The notes beneath the pieces were generated by a model that saw nothing but the letters and a program-made list of their open reading frames with translations, made no database searches and was not told the origin of the DNA. A stretch of DNA of 64,000 nucleotides from Pseudomonas sp. MIACH (GTDB lineage: Bacteria > Pseudomonadota > Gammaproteobacteria > Pseudomonadales > Pseudomonadaceae): assembly GCF_001269925.1 (NCBI RefSeq), contig NZ_LHVO01000053.1, positions 351,380 to 415,379 on the forward strand. Direction: 5' to 3'. Shown here piece by piece: positions 1 through 8,491 of this stretch. The translations under genes were made by a program, and so were the position numbers. Positions within the stretch are counted from its first letter, which is position 1, and every line of letters begins with the position of its first letter.

Positions 1-2261
1 AACTCGTTGTCCTCCCGGTATTGGCTGACGCTGGAGCCGGTGAGTGAGCTTTGCAGGAATTTCGACAGGTTGGCGGTGCTGACGCCAAGGGCGCGCGCGC
101 GGTCCTGGTCGATATTGAGGTAGACGATCTTGCTCGGTTCTTCCCAGTCCAGGTGCACATTGACCACATGGGTATTTTCGCGAACCTTGGCCGCGACTTT
201 GCGTGCGAGGGCGCGAACTTCCTCGATGTGTTCGCCGGTAACGCGAAACTGCACCGGATAGCCCACGGGCGGGCCGTTTTCCAGACGGGTGACGCGCGAG
301 CGCAGGTCGGGAAATTGTTCGTTGAGGGTTTCGATCAGCCAGGTACGTAGGCTTTCGCGTTCCTCAATGGTTTTAGCCAACACCACGAACTGCGCAAAAC
401 TGGCCGCTGGCAGTTGCTGGTCCAGCGGCAGGTAGAAACGCGGCGACCCCGTACCGACGTAGGCCACGTAGTTCTCGATACCGGCGTGTTCCTTGAGCAA
501 GGCTTCCAGGCGCTTGACCTGGTCAGCGGTGTTGCTCAGGGAAGCGCCTTCGGCCAGTTTCAGGTCAACCATCAATTCCTGGCGGCCTGAGGCCGGGAAG
601 AACTGTTGCGGCACAAAGCGGAACAATGCCACCGAGCCGATAAACAGCAGCAGCGTGAGCACAATCACGGTTTTGCGCCGACGCACGCACCACTCCACCA
701 AACGCCTTACACGTTGGTAGAACGGTGTGCCGTAGGGATCCGGGCCATCGGTGCCATGTTTGGCCGCGTGAATCTTCGCCAGGTCCGGCAGGAGCTTTTC
801 CCCCAGGTACGGCACAAACACCACGGCGGCGATCCATGAGGCGAGTAACGCGATGGTCACTACCTGGAAGATCGAGCGTGTGTATTCACCTGTGCTCGAC
901 TGCGCGGTGGCAATCGGCAGGAAGCCCGCCGCCGTGATCAGCGTGCCGGTGAGCATCGGGAAAGCGGTGCTGGTCCAGGCAAAACTGGCCGCCTTGAGCC
1001 GGTCGTAGCCCTGCTCCATTTTGATTGCCATCATCTCCACGGCGATGATCGCGTCATCCACCAGCAGACCGAGGGCCAATACCAACGCGCCCAAGGAGAT
1101 CTTGTGCAGGCCGATGCCGAGGTAATACATGGTGGCAAAGGTCATCGCCAGCACCAGCGGAATCGCCAGGGCCACCACCATGCCGGTGCGTACACCCAGG
1201 GAGAAAAAGCTCACCAGCAAGACAATCGCCAATGCCTCGGCCAACACCTGCACGAATTCTCCGACACTGGTTTTCACCGCTGCCGGTTGGTCTGAAACCT
1301 TGCGCAGCTCCATGCCCGCCGGAAGGTTCTTTTGCAAACGTGCGAATTCGCCTTCGAGGGCCTTGCCCAATACCAGAATATCGCCGCCATCACGCATGGC
1401 CACGGCCAGTCCGATAGCATCCGCCCCCATGTATCGCATGCGCGGTGCCGGTGGATCGTTGAAGCCGCGGTGAATGTCGGCTACATCGCCAATGCGAAAG
1501 GTTCGATCACCGACACGAATCGGAAAGTTGCGGATCTCTTCCACCGTCTTGAAGTTGCCCGACACACGCAATTGCACGCGCTCGCTCGGGGTTTCAAAGA
1601 AGCCGGCAGTGGATACCGCGTTCTGCTCCTGCAACGCCTGCTGCACAGCGGCCAACGGCAGGCCAAGGGTAGCGAGCTTGAGGTTGGACAGTTCGATCCA
1701 GATCTTCTCATCCTGTAGGCCAAGCAACTCGACCTTGCCCACATCCGCTACCCGTTGCAGCTGAATCTGGATGCGGTCGGCGTAGTCCTTGAGCACGGCA
1801 TAGTCGAAGCCGTCGCCGGTCAGCGCGTAGATATTGCCGAAGGTGGTGCCGAACTCGTCGTTGAAAAACGGCCCCTGGATATCCGGGGGCAAGGTCTGGC
1901 GGATGTCGCTGATCTTCTTGCGCACCTGGTACCACAGCTCAGGAATCTGCACGGAGTGCATGGAGTCGCGTGCAATGAAGGTGACCGTGGACTCACCAGG
2001 GCGAGAGAAAGAGACAATGCGCTCGTATTCGCCGGTCTCCATCAGTTTTTTCTCGATACGCTCGGTGACCTGGCGCGAGACTTCCTGGGCCGTAGCGCCG
2101 GGCCAGTTGGTCTTGATCACCATGGCTTTGAAGGTGAACGGTGGGTCTTCGCTTTGCCCCAGCTTGGTGTAGGACAAGGTGCCGACCACCGCCAGCAGGA
2201 TCATCAGGAACAGTACGATCTGGCGGTTACGCAACGCCCATTCGGAAAGATTGAAACTCAT
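1..2261 (-). CDS. RND efflux pump inner-membrane permease (3' part outside window)
   Basis: Proton-driven resistance-nodulation-division transporter that pumps drugs or other small molecules from the inner membrane/periplasm outwards with an adaptor and an outer-membrane channel. The frame is open from the ATG at 2261 to the window edge (753 residues; the family is about 1020). The first membrane segment is at about residues 15-32. After a porter domain come several more helices at about 335-560, including LLVDDAIIA, the paired aspartates of the proton relay. The start lies 6 bases after the adaptor gene, and its AAGGAG ribosome site lies inside the adaptor's last codons, so the two are translationally coupled. 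No outer-membrane channel gene is visible. The N-terminus resembles the TriC-type branch of HAE1 pumps, but the substrate cannot be told. Confidence 0.93.
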   Translation of the reverse strand, partial: MSFNLSEWALRNRQIVLFLMILLAVVGTLSYTKLGQSEDPPFTFKAMVIKTNWPGATAQEVSRQVTERIEKKLMETGEYERIVSFSRPGESTVTFIARDSMHSVQIPELWYQVRKKISDIRQTLPPDIQGPFFNDEFGTTFGNIYALTGDGFDYAVLKDYADRIQIQLQRVADVGKVELLGLQDEKIWIELSNLKLATLGLPLAAVQQALQEQNAVSTAGFFETPSERVQLRVSGNFKTVEEIRNFPIRVGDRTFRIGDVADIHRGFNDPPAPRMRYMGADAIGLAVAMRDGGDILVLGKALEGEFARLQKNLPAGMELRKVSDQPAAVKTSVGEFVQVLAEALAIVLLVSFFSLGVRTGMVVALAIPLVLAMTFATMYYLGIGLHKISLGALVLALGLLVDDAIIAVEMMAIKMEQGYDRLKAASFAWTSTAFPMLTGTLITAAGFLPIATAQSSTGEYTRSIFQVVTIALLASWIAAVVFVPYLGEKLLPDLAKIHAAKHGTDGPDPYGTPFYQRVRRLVEWCVRRRKTVIVLTLLLFIGSVALFRFVPQQFFPASGRQELMVDLKLAEGASLSNTADQVKRLEALLKEHAGIENYVAYVGTGSPRFYLPLDQQLPAASFAQFVVLAKTIEERESLRTWLIETLNEQFPDLRSRVTRLENGPPVGYPVQFRVTGEHIEEVRALARKVAAKVRENTHVVNVHLDWEEPSKIVYLNIDQDRARALGVSTANLSKFLQSSLTGSSVSQYREDNE

Positions 2262-2267
2262 CGGGGA

Positions 2268-3368
2268 CTACTCCTTGGCCGCCAGATTCACTACACGGTT
2301 GGAGCCATCCACTGGGCGTACCTGCTGGCCCTCGTGGAGCACATGCACACCGGCGGCAACCACCCAATCGGTGGGCGCCAGGCCTTCCAGCACCGGTACG
2401 GTTTTTTCGCCGAAGGCGCCGATGCGTACCGGCGTGCGCTTGAGGGTGTTGTCCGGCTGTACACGCCAGACGTAGGACGCACCGTTCTCCGCACTGAGGG
2501 CAGACAGCGGTACCGACAGCGGAACAACGCCGTCGGCCTGTATGAATACGCGAGCGCTCTGACCCAGTTCCGCCGGGACTTTGCCGCCGGTGAAGGCAAC
2601 GCGAGCGGCGAAGGTCCGCGATTTTGGATCAGCCGCAGGCGACAGTTCACGAATGCGCCCGGTGAAACGCTGGCCCGGCTGGCTCCACAATTCCACGGCC
2701 ACCGGCTGGCCGATCTTGAAGCGACCAAACCCTTGTTCGGGCAGGCTGATGAGCACTTCGCGCTCGCCATCGGTGGCCAGGGTGAACACGGTCTGGCCAG
2801 CGGAGACCACTTGGCCGACCTCTACTGCGCGCTTGGCCACGACGCCATCCTGCGGCGCGCGTAATACGGCGTAACCGGCCTGGTTACTGGCGACGTCGAA
2901 CTCGGCCTTGATCTGCTTGAGACGCGCCTCACCGGAGCGGTAGAGGTTTTCGGAATTGTCGTACTGGGAACGGCTGACCATCTGACGGTCCATCAGGGTC
3001 TTGTAGCGATCACGCTCGGCGCGTACCAGGCTCAGGTTGGCCTCGGCAGCGGCGACCTGGGCACGGGTGGCTTCCAGTTGCAGGCGCACGTCTTGGGGAT
3101 CCAGCTCCGCCAGCGGCTGGTTGGCCTTGACCCGCTCACCCTCCTCTACCAGGCGTTTGCTGACTTTGCCACCGATGCGAAAGGCCAGGTCCGGCTCATA
3201 GCGAGCGCGTACTTCACCGGGGTAGCTGTCCGTCGACTGCGCAGAGGGTTGCGGCTGCACCACCATGGCCGGGCGGACGGTGGTCTGGATCGGGTCTTCA
3301 TGGCCGCAAGCGGACAGCAGGAAGACCAGGCAGACAGGCAACGCAAAGGGCAGGAAAGTGCTGCGCAT
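2268..3368 (-). CDS. RND periplasmic adaptor (membrane fusion lipoprotein)
   Basis: Periplasmic adaptor that links the adjacent RND permease to an outer-membrane channel. The 366-residue protein starts with a signal peptide and the lipobox LLSAC (Cys21), so it should be lipid-anchored. A biotinyl-lipoyl-like half (about 60-95), an alpha-helical hairpin (about 100-165) and a beta-barrel domain (about 200-290) follow in the usual order. It is the first gene of the pump operon. The ATG at 3368 faces a divergent TetR gene across a 93-bp region holding a perfect palindrome, so TetR-controlled expression is likely. Confidence 0.93.
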   Translation of the reverse strand: MRSTFLPFALPVCLVFLLSACGHEDPIQTTVRPAMVVQPQPSAQSTDSYPGEVRARYEPDLAFRIGGKVSKRLVEEGERVKANQPLAELDPQDVRLQLEATRAQVAAAEANLSLVRAERDRYKTLMDRQMVSRSQYDNSENLYRSGEARLKQIKAEFDVASNQAGYAVLRAPQDGVVAKRAVEVGQVVSAGQTVFTLATDGEREVLISLPEQGFGRFKIGQPVAVELWSQPGQRFTGRIRELSPAADPKSRTFAARVAFTGGKVPAELGQSARVFIQADGVVPLSVPLSALSAENGASYVWRVQPDNTLKRTPVRIGAFGEKTVPVLEGLAPTDWVVAAGVHVLHEGQQVRPVDGSNRVVNLAAKE

Positions 3369-3405
3369 GCTGAAGGACCTTTCGCAAATGAAGCTAGGAA
3401 TAATT

Positions 3406-3419
3406 ATACTGGCCAGTAT
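3406..3419. promoter_or_regulatory. Palindromic operator between pump and tetR
   Basis: ATACTGGCCAGTAT is a perfect 14-bp palindrome midway between the divergent start codons (3368 and 3462). A partial copy (CCAGTCCAGTATTAA) follows at about 3439-3453, next to the regulator's start. This is the expected layout for a TetR-family operator controlling both the pump and the regulator; binding is inferred. Confidence 0.6.
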
Positions 3420-3461
3420 GTTATTAATACCAAACTCGCCAGTCCAGTATTAAAGGTGAAA

Positions 3462-4097
3462 ATGTCCGACAATCCTGTAAACACCAATAGCCCTGGGCGT
3501 CCCAAGGACATGGCAAAACGCCAGGCTATCCTCTCGGCAGCGAAAACCCTGTTTTTGAGCAATGGCTACGCCAACACCAGCATGGATGCCGTGGCCCTTG
3601 AGGCCGGCGTGTCGAAACTGACCGTCTACAGTCACTTCACCGACAAAGAAACCTTGTTCACCGCCGCCGTGGTAGCCAAGTGCGAGGAGCAGTTGCCGGT
3701 GATGTACTTCGAACTGCCTGAAGGCATGCCGGTGCAAACGGTATTGTTGAATATCGCGCGGGGATTCCATCGGCTGATCAACAGTGAAGAGTCGGTGAAC
3801 CTGCATCGCCTGATGATGACCACCGGCAATCAGGACGTGAAACTCTCACAGATCTTCTTCGAAGCCGGGCCCATGCGCATGCTCCAGGGCATGGAGCGCC
3901 TGCTCGGCAAAATCGACCAGAGCGGCGCCCTGCGCATCGATACACCGTTTACCGCGGCCGAGCACTTCTTTTGCCTGCTCAAGGGCACGGCGAACTTTTG
4001 CTTGCTGTATGGCTGCGGCGGGCAGTTGAGTGAGGAAGCCGCCGAAGCCCATGTGCAGGATGTGGTGGGGTTGTTTATGCGGGCCTATAGGCCTTGA
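3462..4097 (+). CDS. TetR/AcrR-family regulator of the divergent RND pump
   Basis: 211-residue one-component repressor. The helix-turn-helix lies near the N-terminus (residues about 35-60, SMDAVALEAGVSKLTVYSHF region), followed by an all-helical C-terminal ligand/dimer domain of the AefR-like type. The frame is open further upstream to 3078 but that would overlap the adaptor gene. The ATG at 3462 has an AAGGTG ribosome site and gives a normal TetR N-terminus. Divergent placement from the pump with a shared palindrome indicates local repression of the pump and probably of itself; the inducer is unknown. Confidence 0.9.
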   Translation: MSDNPVNTNSPGRPKDMAKRQAILSAAKTLFLSNGYANTSMDAVALEAGVSKLTVYSHFTDKETLFTAAVVAKCEEQLPVMYFELPEGMPVQTVLLNIARGFHRLINSEESVNLHRLMMTTGNQDVKLSQIFFEAGPMRMLQGMERLLGKIDQSGALRIDTPFTAAEHFFCLLKGTANFCLLYGCGGQLSEEAAEAHVQDVVGLFMRAYRP

Positions 4098-4127
4098 GCC
4101 CGCTTGCCACACGTTCTTGCGTACCTT

Positions 4128-4910
4128 TTAAGGCTTGAGTGCTTTCTTGGGATAAATGTCATACCGGCTGGACTTGCCATCCAACGCGTGGCTCGGCTTG
4201 GGCCCCTCGATGCAGGGCGCCTTGCGCGGGCGCTTGACCACCACACGGTGGCTGGCCAAGGCCAGGGCGGCGGCCAGCAGGGCCGGTGCATCCGGGTCAT
4301 CGCCCACCAGTGGCCGGAACAGGCGCATTTCTTTCTTCACCAGGGCGGTTTTCTCACGATGGGGGAACATCGGGTCGAGGTAGATCACCTGGGGCGGCTC
4401 CCCTTGCCAATTGAGCATCACGTCAATGGAGTTGCCCTTGAGCAGCTTCATACGCGCGACGATGGGCGCCACGTCAAAATCCTGCGTACCGCGTGCCAGG
4501 CCATCTTCGAGCAGGGCGCCAATCAGCGGTTGCCGCTCGATCAGGCTCATCTCGCAGCCCAGGCTGGCCAGCACGAACGCGTCCTTGCCCAGGCCGGCCG
4601 TTGCGTCCAGCACCCGGGGACGCACGCCTTGGGCAATACCCACGGCCTTGGCGATCATCTGTCCGCTGCCGCCACCATATAGCCGCCGGTGAGCCGCGCC
4701 GCCTTCGACAAAGTCCACTCGCACCGGTCCCGGCGCGTCAGGCCCAAGCTGCTGCAGTTGCAGGCCGTGTTCCCCCACTTGTAGGGAAAAATCCGCATCC
4801 GCGAGCTGTAAAGGCAAGCCGAGCTGTTCAGCCCACTGCTCGGCCCGGGTCTGGAAACCTTCGCCCAAGGCCTCGACCTGGATGCGGCTGGCCGCTGGTT
4901 GTTCACTCAT
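4128..4910 (-). CDS. rsmJ: 16S rRNA (guanine-1516-N2)-methyltransferase RsmJ
   Basis: SAM-dependent methyltransferase that makes m2G1516 in 16S rRNA. The 260-residue protein has the family's central motif VLDATAGLGKDAFVLASLGC (SAM-binding motif I) at about residues 101-120 and LDPMFPHR at about 175-182, the catalytic loop typical of RsmJ/YhiQ. The C-terminus holds the conserved VVVKRPRKAP stretch. The ATG at 4910 is used; the frame extends only one codon further, to a TTG. The gene stands alone, convergent with the tetR gene. Confidence 0.93.
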   Translation of the reverse strand: MSEQPAASRIQVEALGEGFQTRAEQWAEQLGLPLQLADADFSLQVGEHGLQLQQLGPDAPGPVRVDFVEGGAAHRRLYGGGSGQMIAKAVGIAQGVRPRVLDATAGLGKDAFVLASLGCEMSLIERQPLIGALLEDGLARGTQDFDVAPIVARMKLLKGNSIDVMLNWQGEPPQVIYLDPMFPHREKTALVKKEMRLFRPLVGDDPDAPALLAAALALASHRVVVKRPRKAPCIEGPKPSHALDGKSSRYDIYPKKALKP

Positions 4911-5006
4911 CAATCGCTACGCTCAAAAATATTAAGGATCGGCAAACAACGGCCGATAAAAACAACAGTCAGGTATTTTGCCAGAGCTGAGCGTCGACCG
5001 AGAAAA

Positions 5007-5627
5007 ATGTCAGACATTCTCCCCCTAACCATCGGTGTACTGCCGACCCACAACCACTACGGCCTGCGCAATACTCAAGCGCTGGCCGGGGTGAGTCATG
5101 TGTGGCAGGACTTCTTCGCCCGAGCGCTGGCCGAACAGCTCGGTGAAACGCCGGACGCGCTCGCCGCCAAGGCGCCAGCACCGGCGGACCCGGCGGTAGA
5201 GCCCAGCGCCGGTGCCGACCTGTTGTCGCAGATCCTCACCCAGCGTGAGTGCGACGTCAAAGACACCGAGATCGCCCCGCCTGAGCCACTGTTCCTGCCT
5301 ATCGCCGAATTCGAAACCGAGTTGCTGCCACCGGCCGCCGAGCCGTTCCCACAGGAAGAAATCGTCGCCCAACAGCGCCAGCAGAATTTCGAAAGCGGCT
5401 GGGTTCGTCCCATCGTCCTGACGGCGGGTCAGCCGCTGCCCGCGCCAGGCCCTGCGCCGGAACCACGCCCATTGCACTTGCCAATTGCCGAGTTCGAGCT
5501 GGACCTGTTGCCGCCGCCGGCCACGCCTTACCCCACCGAAGAACTGCTGGCGCAACAGAAGGCGCTGGATTTCGACTACCACTGGGCACGCCCACTGATC
5601 ACCCAGAACCTGCGACTGGCCGCTTAA
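5007..5627 (+). CDS. Conserved hypothetical protein with an internal duplication
   Basis: 206-residue acidic, proline-rich protein with no signal peptide or membrane helix. The N-terminal part (LPLTIGVLPTHNHYGLRN) is followed by a Pro/Ala-rich linker and then two copies of a ~42-residue unit at about 96-138 and 162-204. Each copy reads roughly LPIAEFE-x-LLPP-x-PxPxEE-x-xAQQ-x-xxF-x-x-x-WxRP. The ATG at 5007 was chosen because it lies past the divergent rsmJ start; the frame is open upstream to 4899. I recognise it only as a pseudomonad-conserved protein of unknown function. Its stop overlaps the convergent extensin-like gene by 4 bases. Confidence 0.75.
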   Translation: MSDILPLTIGVLPTHNHYGLRNTQALAGVSHVWQDFFARALAEQLGETPDALAAKAPAPADPAVEPSAGADLLSQILTQRECDVKDTEIAPPEPLFLPIAEFETELLPPAAEPFPQEEIVAQQRQQNFESGWVRPIVLTAGQPLPAPGPAPEPRPLHLPIAEFELDLLPPPATPYPTEELLAQQKALDFDYHWARPLITQNLRLAA

Positions 5628-6322
5628 CGACAGACCCACCAACGCCCCATGTCCAGATGGAAATGGTTGCGGTGCGCGGCGTTGTAGTCCGGGCTCAACA
5701 CCACATTGAAATCATCACAGGCACCATCGCGCACCTGGCGCAGGAACCGCGCGCTGTCGCCTTCCCCCGACCAATCCTTGAGCACGCTGATACTGCGCCC
5801 GTCCGCCAGGCGAAACCCGGCAATATCCAGGGCATTGGCCGACGCATGCTGGCTGAGCCGCCCTTCGGCACGGCTATACATGTTGCGACAGGCAAAACTG
5901 CCCAGGTGATCGACCCGCGTCACCGCCTGGCCGAACACCGCCTGGGCCGCCGGTTGCAGGCTGTGACGCTCAAACAGCGCGAACGCCACCGCCAATGGGC
6001 AACTGGCGAGGAAGCTGCTGCTTAATGCCACGTCTGCGCCCTGCACGCGCAAGGTATTGCGCAGAGGACAGACCGCGTCCGCAGGCGTATCGGCCTGGTG
6101 GCTGACCCGCAGGCCCGAGGTTTTCAGCACTTGATCGCACAACGCGGGGTCATCCTGCAGGCGCCCCAGCTTGTAGCGGGTCAACAGGTTCGGACTGGCG
6201 CGCACATCCAGGGGCGCCCAGGGATTCCACGCATCCGGCAGCGGTAACCAGCCGCGCCAGACACCGACCGTAAACGCCCCGCCAAGCAACAACAGCACGC
6301 CCATCCCGTTGAGAACGCGCAC
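5624..6322 (-). CDS. Extensin-like protein (Extensin-like_C / M15-like fold)
   Basis: 232-residue envelope protein: an N-terminal membrane anchor (about residues 6-22) followed by an Extensin-like_C domain. The motifs SQHASANALDIAGF and, near the C-terminus, HRNHFHLDMG are the His/Asp metal-site elements this family shares with M15/VanY-type peptidoglycan carboxypeptidases. Conserved cysteines (CDQV, CPLR, CRNM, CDDF, CR) suggest periplasmic disulfides. The start is GTG at 6322, with an AAGG-containing ribosome site just after the upstream gene's stop (3-base gap), so it is probably cotranscribed with the PEP mutase-like gene. A role in cell-wall remodelling is inferred from the fold. Confidence 0.85.
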   Translation of the reverse strand: MRVLNGMGVLLLLGGAFTVGVWRGWLPLPDAWNPWAPLDVRASPNLLTRYKLGRLQDDPALCDQVLKTSGLRVSHQADTPADAVCPLRNTLRVQGADVALSSSFLASCPLAVAFALFERHSLQPAAQAVFGQAVTRVDHLGSFACRNMYSRAEGRLSQHASANALDIAGFRLADGRSISVLKDWSGEGDSARFLRQVRDGACDDFNVVLSPDYNAAHRNHFHLDMGRWWVCR

Positions 6323-6325
6323 GCC

Positions 6326-7153
6326 TTAACCCTTGAAGAACTGATTGGCCTGGCTGAAGGGCATCGAACGCTCGGTAAAGGTGAACGTGCCCAATGCCTG
6401 GACTTCCTGCGCCGCCCGATAGAACTCGCCATACGCCGCCAGCGCCATGGCCGACCCGACGCTGATGCGCTTGACGCCCATTTCGCTCAATTGCGCCACG
6501 CTGAGTTTCAGCCCACCGGACATCAGCACATTCACCGGTTTGGGCGCCACGGCCTTGACCACCGCCAGCACGTCTTCGGCACTGCGCAGGCCCGGCGCAT
6601 AGAGCACGTCGGCGCCGGCTTCGGCGTAGGCCTGCAGGCGGCGAATGGTGTCGGGCAGATCCAGGCGACCATGCAGAAGGTTTTCCGCGCGGGCGGTCAG
6701 CGTGAAGGGGAATGGCAGACTGCGGGCGGCGGCAACGGCGGCTTCCACACGCTCGACGGAGAGGTCGAAGGGATAGATTGGGTCGACAGCAATGCCGGTG
6801 GCATCCTCGATAGAGCCCCCCACGATACCGCTGGCCGCCGCACGCAAGATGGTCTCGGCACAGCCGTCGGGGGTGTCGCTGAAGCCGTTTTCCAGGTCGG
6901 CCGCCACCGGCAGCGCGGTAGCCTTGGCGATCATGGCGGCATTGAGCAACGTGTCTTCCAAGGACAATGCCCCTTCCGCATCCGGGCGCCCCAGGCTGAA
7001 CGCATAACCCGCACTGGTCGTGGCCAGGGCTTCAAAGCCAAGGCTGGCGAGCATCACCGCCGAGCCCGCGTCCCAAGGGTTGGGCATCACGAAGGCGCGG
7101 TCGCGCTCATGCAGGGCCTTAAAGGTTTCGGCGCGAAGGGTTTGGGCATCCAT
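6326..7153 (-). CDS. Isocitrate lyase / PEP mutase family protein
   Basis: 275-residue TIM-barrel enzyme of the ICL/PEPM superfamily, which breaks or makes C-C or P-C bonds next to a carboxylate (2-methylisocitrate lyase, oxaloacetate decarboxylase, dimethylmalate lyase, PEP phosphonomutase). Landmarks are the N-terminal PNPWDAGSA, ADLENGF (metal-binding acidic residues at about 85-91), GGSIEDA (about 112-118) and TARAEN. It lacks the KKCGH lyase signature of classical isocitrate lyases, so a true isocitrate lyase is unlikely. The ATG at 7153 has an AGGAG site. The substrate is unknown. Confidence 0.85.
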   Translation of the reverse strand: MDAQTLRAETFKALHERDRAFVMPNPWDAGSAVMLASLGFEALATTSAGYAFSLGRPDAEGALSLEDTLLNAAMIAKATALPVAADLENGFSDTPDGCAETILRAAASGIVGGSIEDATGIAVDPIYPFDLSVERVEAAVAAARSLPFPFTLTARAENLLHGRLDLPDTIRRLQAYAEAGADVLYAPGLRSAEDVLAVVKAVAPKPVNVLMSGGLKLSVAQLSEMGVKRISVGSAMALAAYGEFYRAAQEVQALGTFTFTERSMPFSQANQFFKG

Positions 7154-7180
7154 GACTGACTCCTGGCGGAAAAAGGAGCC

Positions 7181-8041
7181 CTAGAGTAACCCCAGCTGCT
7201 CCACTTCGGGTTGCCGATCCAATGTCGGCAGTGCAGGAAGGCCGGGCAGGCGCGCCATCAGCTTGGCGTGAAAACGCAAGGCCAGCTGTGCAGCCAGGCG
7301 ATTGTCCGAGGTGTGCAGGAATACGTAGGGCGTGCGGCCTTCTTCGATCCAGCCGGCGATTTTTTCAACCCACGGGATCAGGAACGGGTCGTTGGCCTCC
7401 AGCTCCGGATGGCCAATAAAACGCACTTGGGGAAACTGGGTCAGCGCTGCCGGACGGGGTGGCACCTTGGGCTTTTTCGATTGAGCATGCAGTACCGCAG
7501 CCGAGGTCGACGTGCAACTGAACAACGCGCGCGGGTCGAGGCAGATGCGCTCGACACCCCGATCACGCAACAAACGGTTGAGGGTGCGCTCGGCATCGCC
7601 CTTGGCGAAGAACTCAGGGTGGCGTACTTCAACCGCCATCGGGCGTTCCAGGCCATCAATAAAACCGGCCAGTTCAGCCAGGCGTTGCGGCGAAAAACTC
7701 GCCGACAGTTGCAGCCACAGCGGCGAAACACGGGCACCGAGCGGGCTCATCAGACCGACAAAACTTTCCGCTGCCGGCAATTGCTCACGCAAGTCGCCAC
7801 CGTGACTGATGTCACCGGGAAATTTGGCCGTGAAGCGAAAGTCTTCGGGCATGATGTCGGCCCAGCGCTGCACGGTAGCGGCCGAGGGGCGAGCGTAGAA
7901 CGTGGTATTGCCTTCAACGGCGTTGAAGACCTGGGAATAAAGGGCAAGGTAATCGCCGGAGCGGGCGTCGGCTGGGTACAAGTACTCGCGCCAGGCGTTT
8001 TCACTCCAGGACGGGCAACCGAGGTAGTAAGGCAGCCGCAT
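7181..8041 (-). CDS. DUF72 (YecE-like) family protein
   Basis: 286-residue protein of the DUF72 family, a TIM-barrel fold of unknown function. It shows the family's GCPSW, NTTFYARP, FRFTAKFP, VEVRHPEF and FLHTSDN motifs in order. The frame is open upstream to 8080, but the ATG at 8041 overlaps the previous gene's stop as ATGA, gives the family's usual N-terminus (MRLPYYLGCPSW) and indicates translational coupling with the 96-residue gene upstream. Confidence 0.88.
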   Translation of the reverse strand: MRLPYYLGCPSWSENAWREYLYPADARSGDYLALYSQVFNAVEGNTTFYARPSAATVQRWADIMPEDFRFTAKFPGDISHGGDLREQLPAAESFVGLMSPLGARVSPLWLQLSASFSPQRLAELAGFIDGLERPMAVEVRHPEFFAKGDAERTLNRLLRDRGVERICLDPRALFSCTSTSAAVLHAQSKKPKVPPRPAALTQFPQVRFIGHPELEANDPFLIPWVEKIAGWIEEGRTPYVFLHTSDNRLAAQLALRFHAKLMARLPGLPALPTLDRQPEVEQLGLL

Positions 8042-8331
8042 CAGATGTGAATGTCGAGGCCCAGCACTTCCATATCCCATTCGACGAAACCGGCGGTGGT
8101 CAGGTAGCTGGCCAAGGCAGTGGCAACGCTTTTGCTCATGGAGCGCGGGAAGAGCATGTCTTGCTGACGGGCAGGAACGCCGCTGATACGGGCTTGTGAA
8201 CTGGCCTTCGCATCGGATTGGACCTCAATGAAGTCCGGCGAGTCCTCGACAGAATCGTCCACCGTAGCGTTTGCCTTACGCGGCTTGCGCTTGATTGGGT
8301 ACGACTGTGAGGAAAATCCATCAATACGCAT
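8041..8331 (-). CDS. Small conserved hypothetical protein
   Basis: 96-residue hydrophilic protein with no recognised domain. The N-terminal half is basic/serine-rich and probably disordered; the C-terminal half (about 55-96, SMSKSVATALASYLTTAGFVEWD) could form a short helical domain. Its TGA overlaps the DUF72 start (ATGA), so the two are likely one operon. No function can be assigned. Confidence 0.65.
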   Translation of the reverse strand: MRIDGFSSQSYPIKRKPRKANATVDDSVEDSPDFIEVQSDAKASSQARISGVPARQQDMLFPRSMSKSVATALASYLTTAGFVEWDMEVLGLDIHI

Positions 8332-8491
8332 AGGCGCGAACTCGCTATCAGTAATGGCATTTTGGCAGCACTGTCCGTCGCGCGCAAATGCTCTGGTGAT
8401 AACTAGAACACATAATTTGAAAAAGGTTTAAAAACCGGGGCAAAATCTGACGATTGGCGACTTTGGCCTCATATTGCCATCATTTTTGGCG

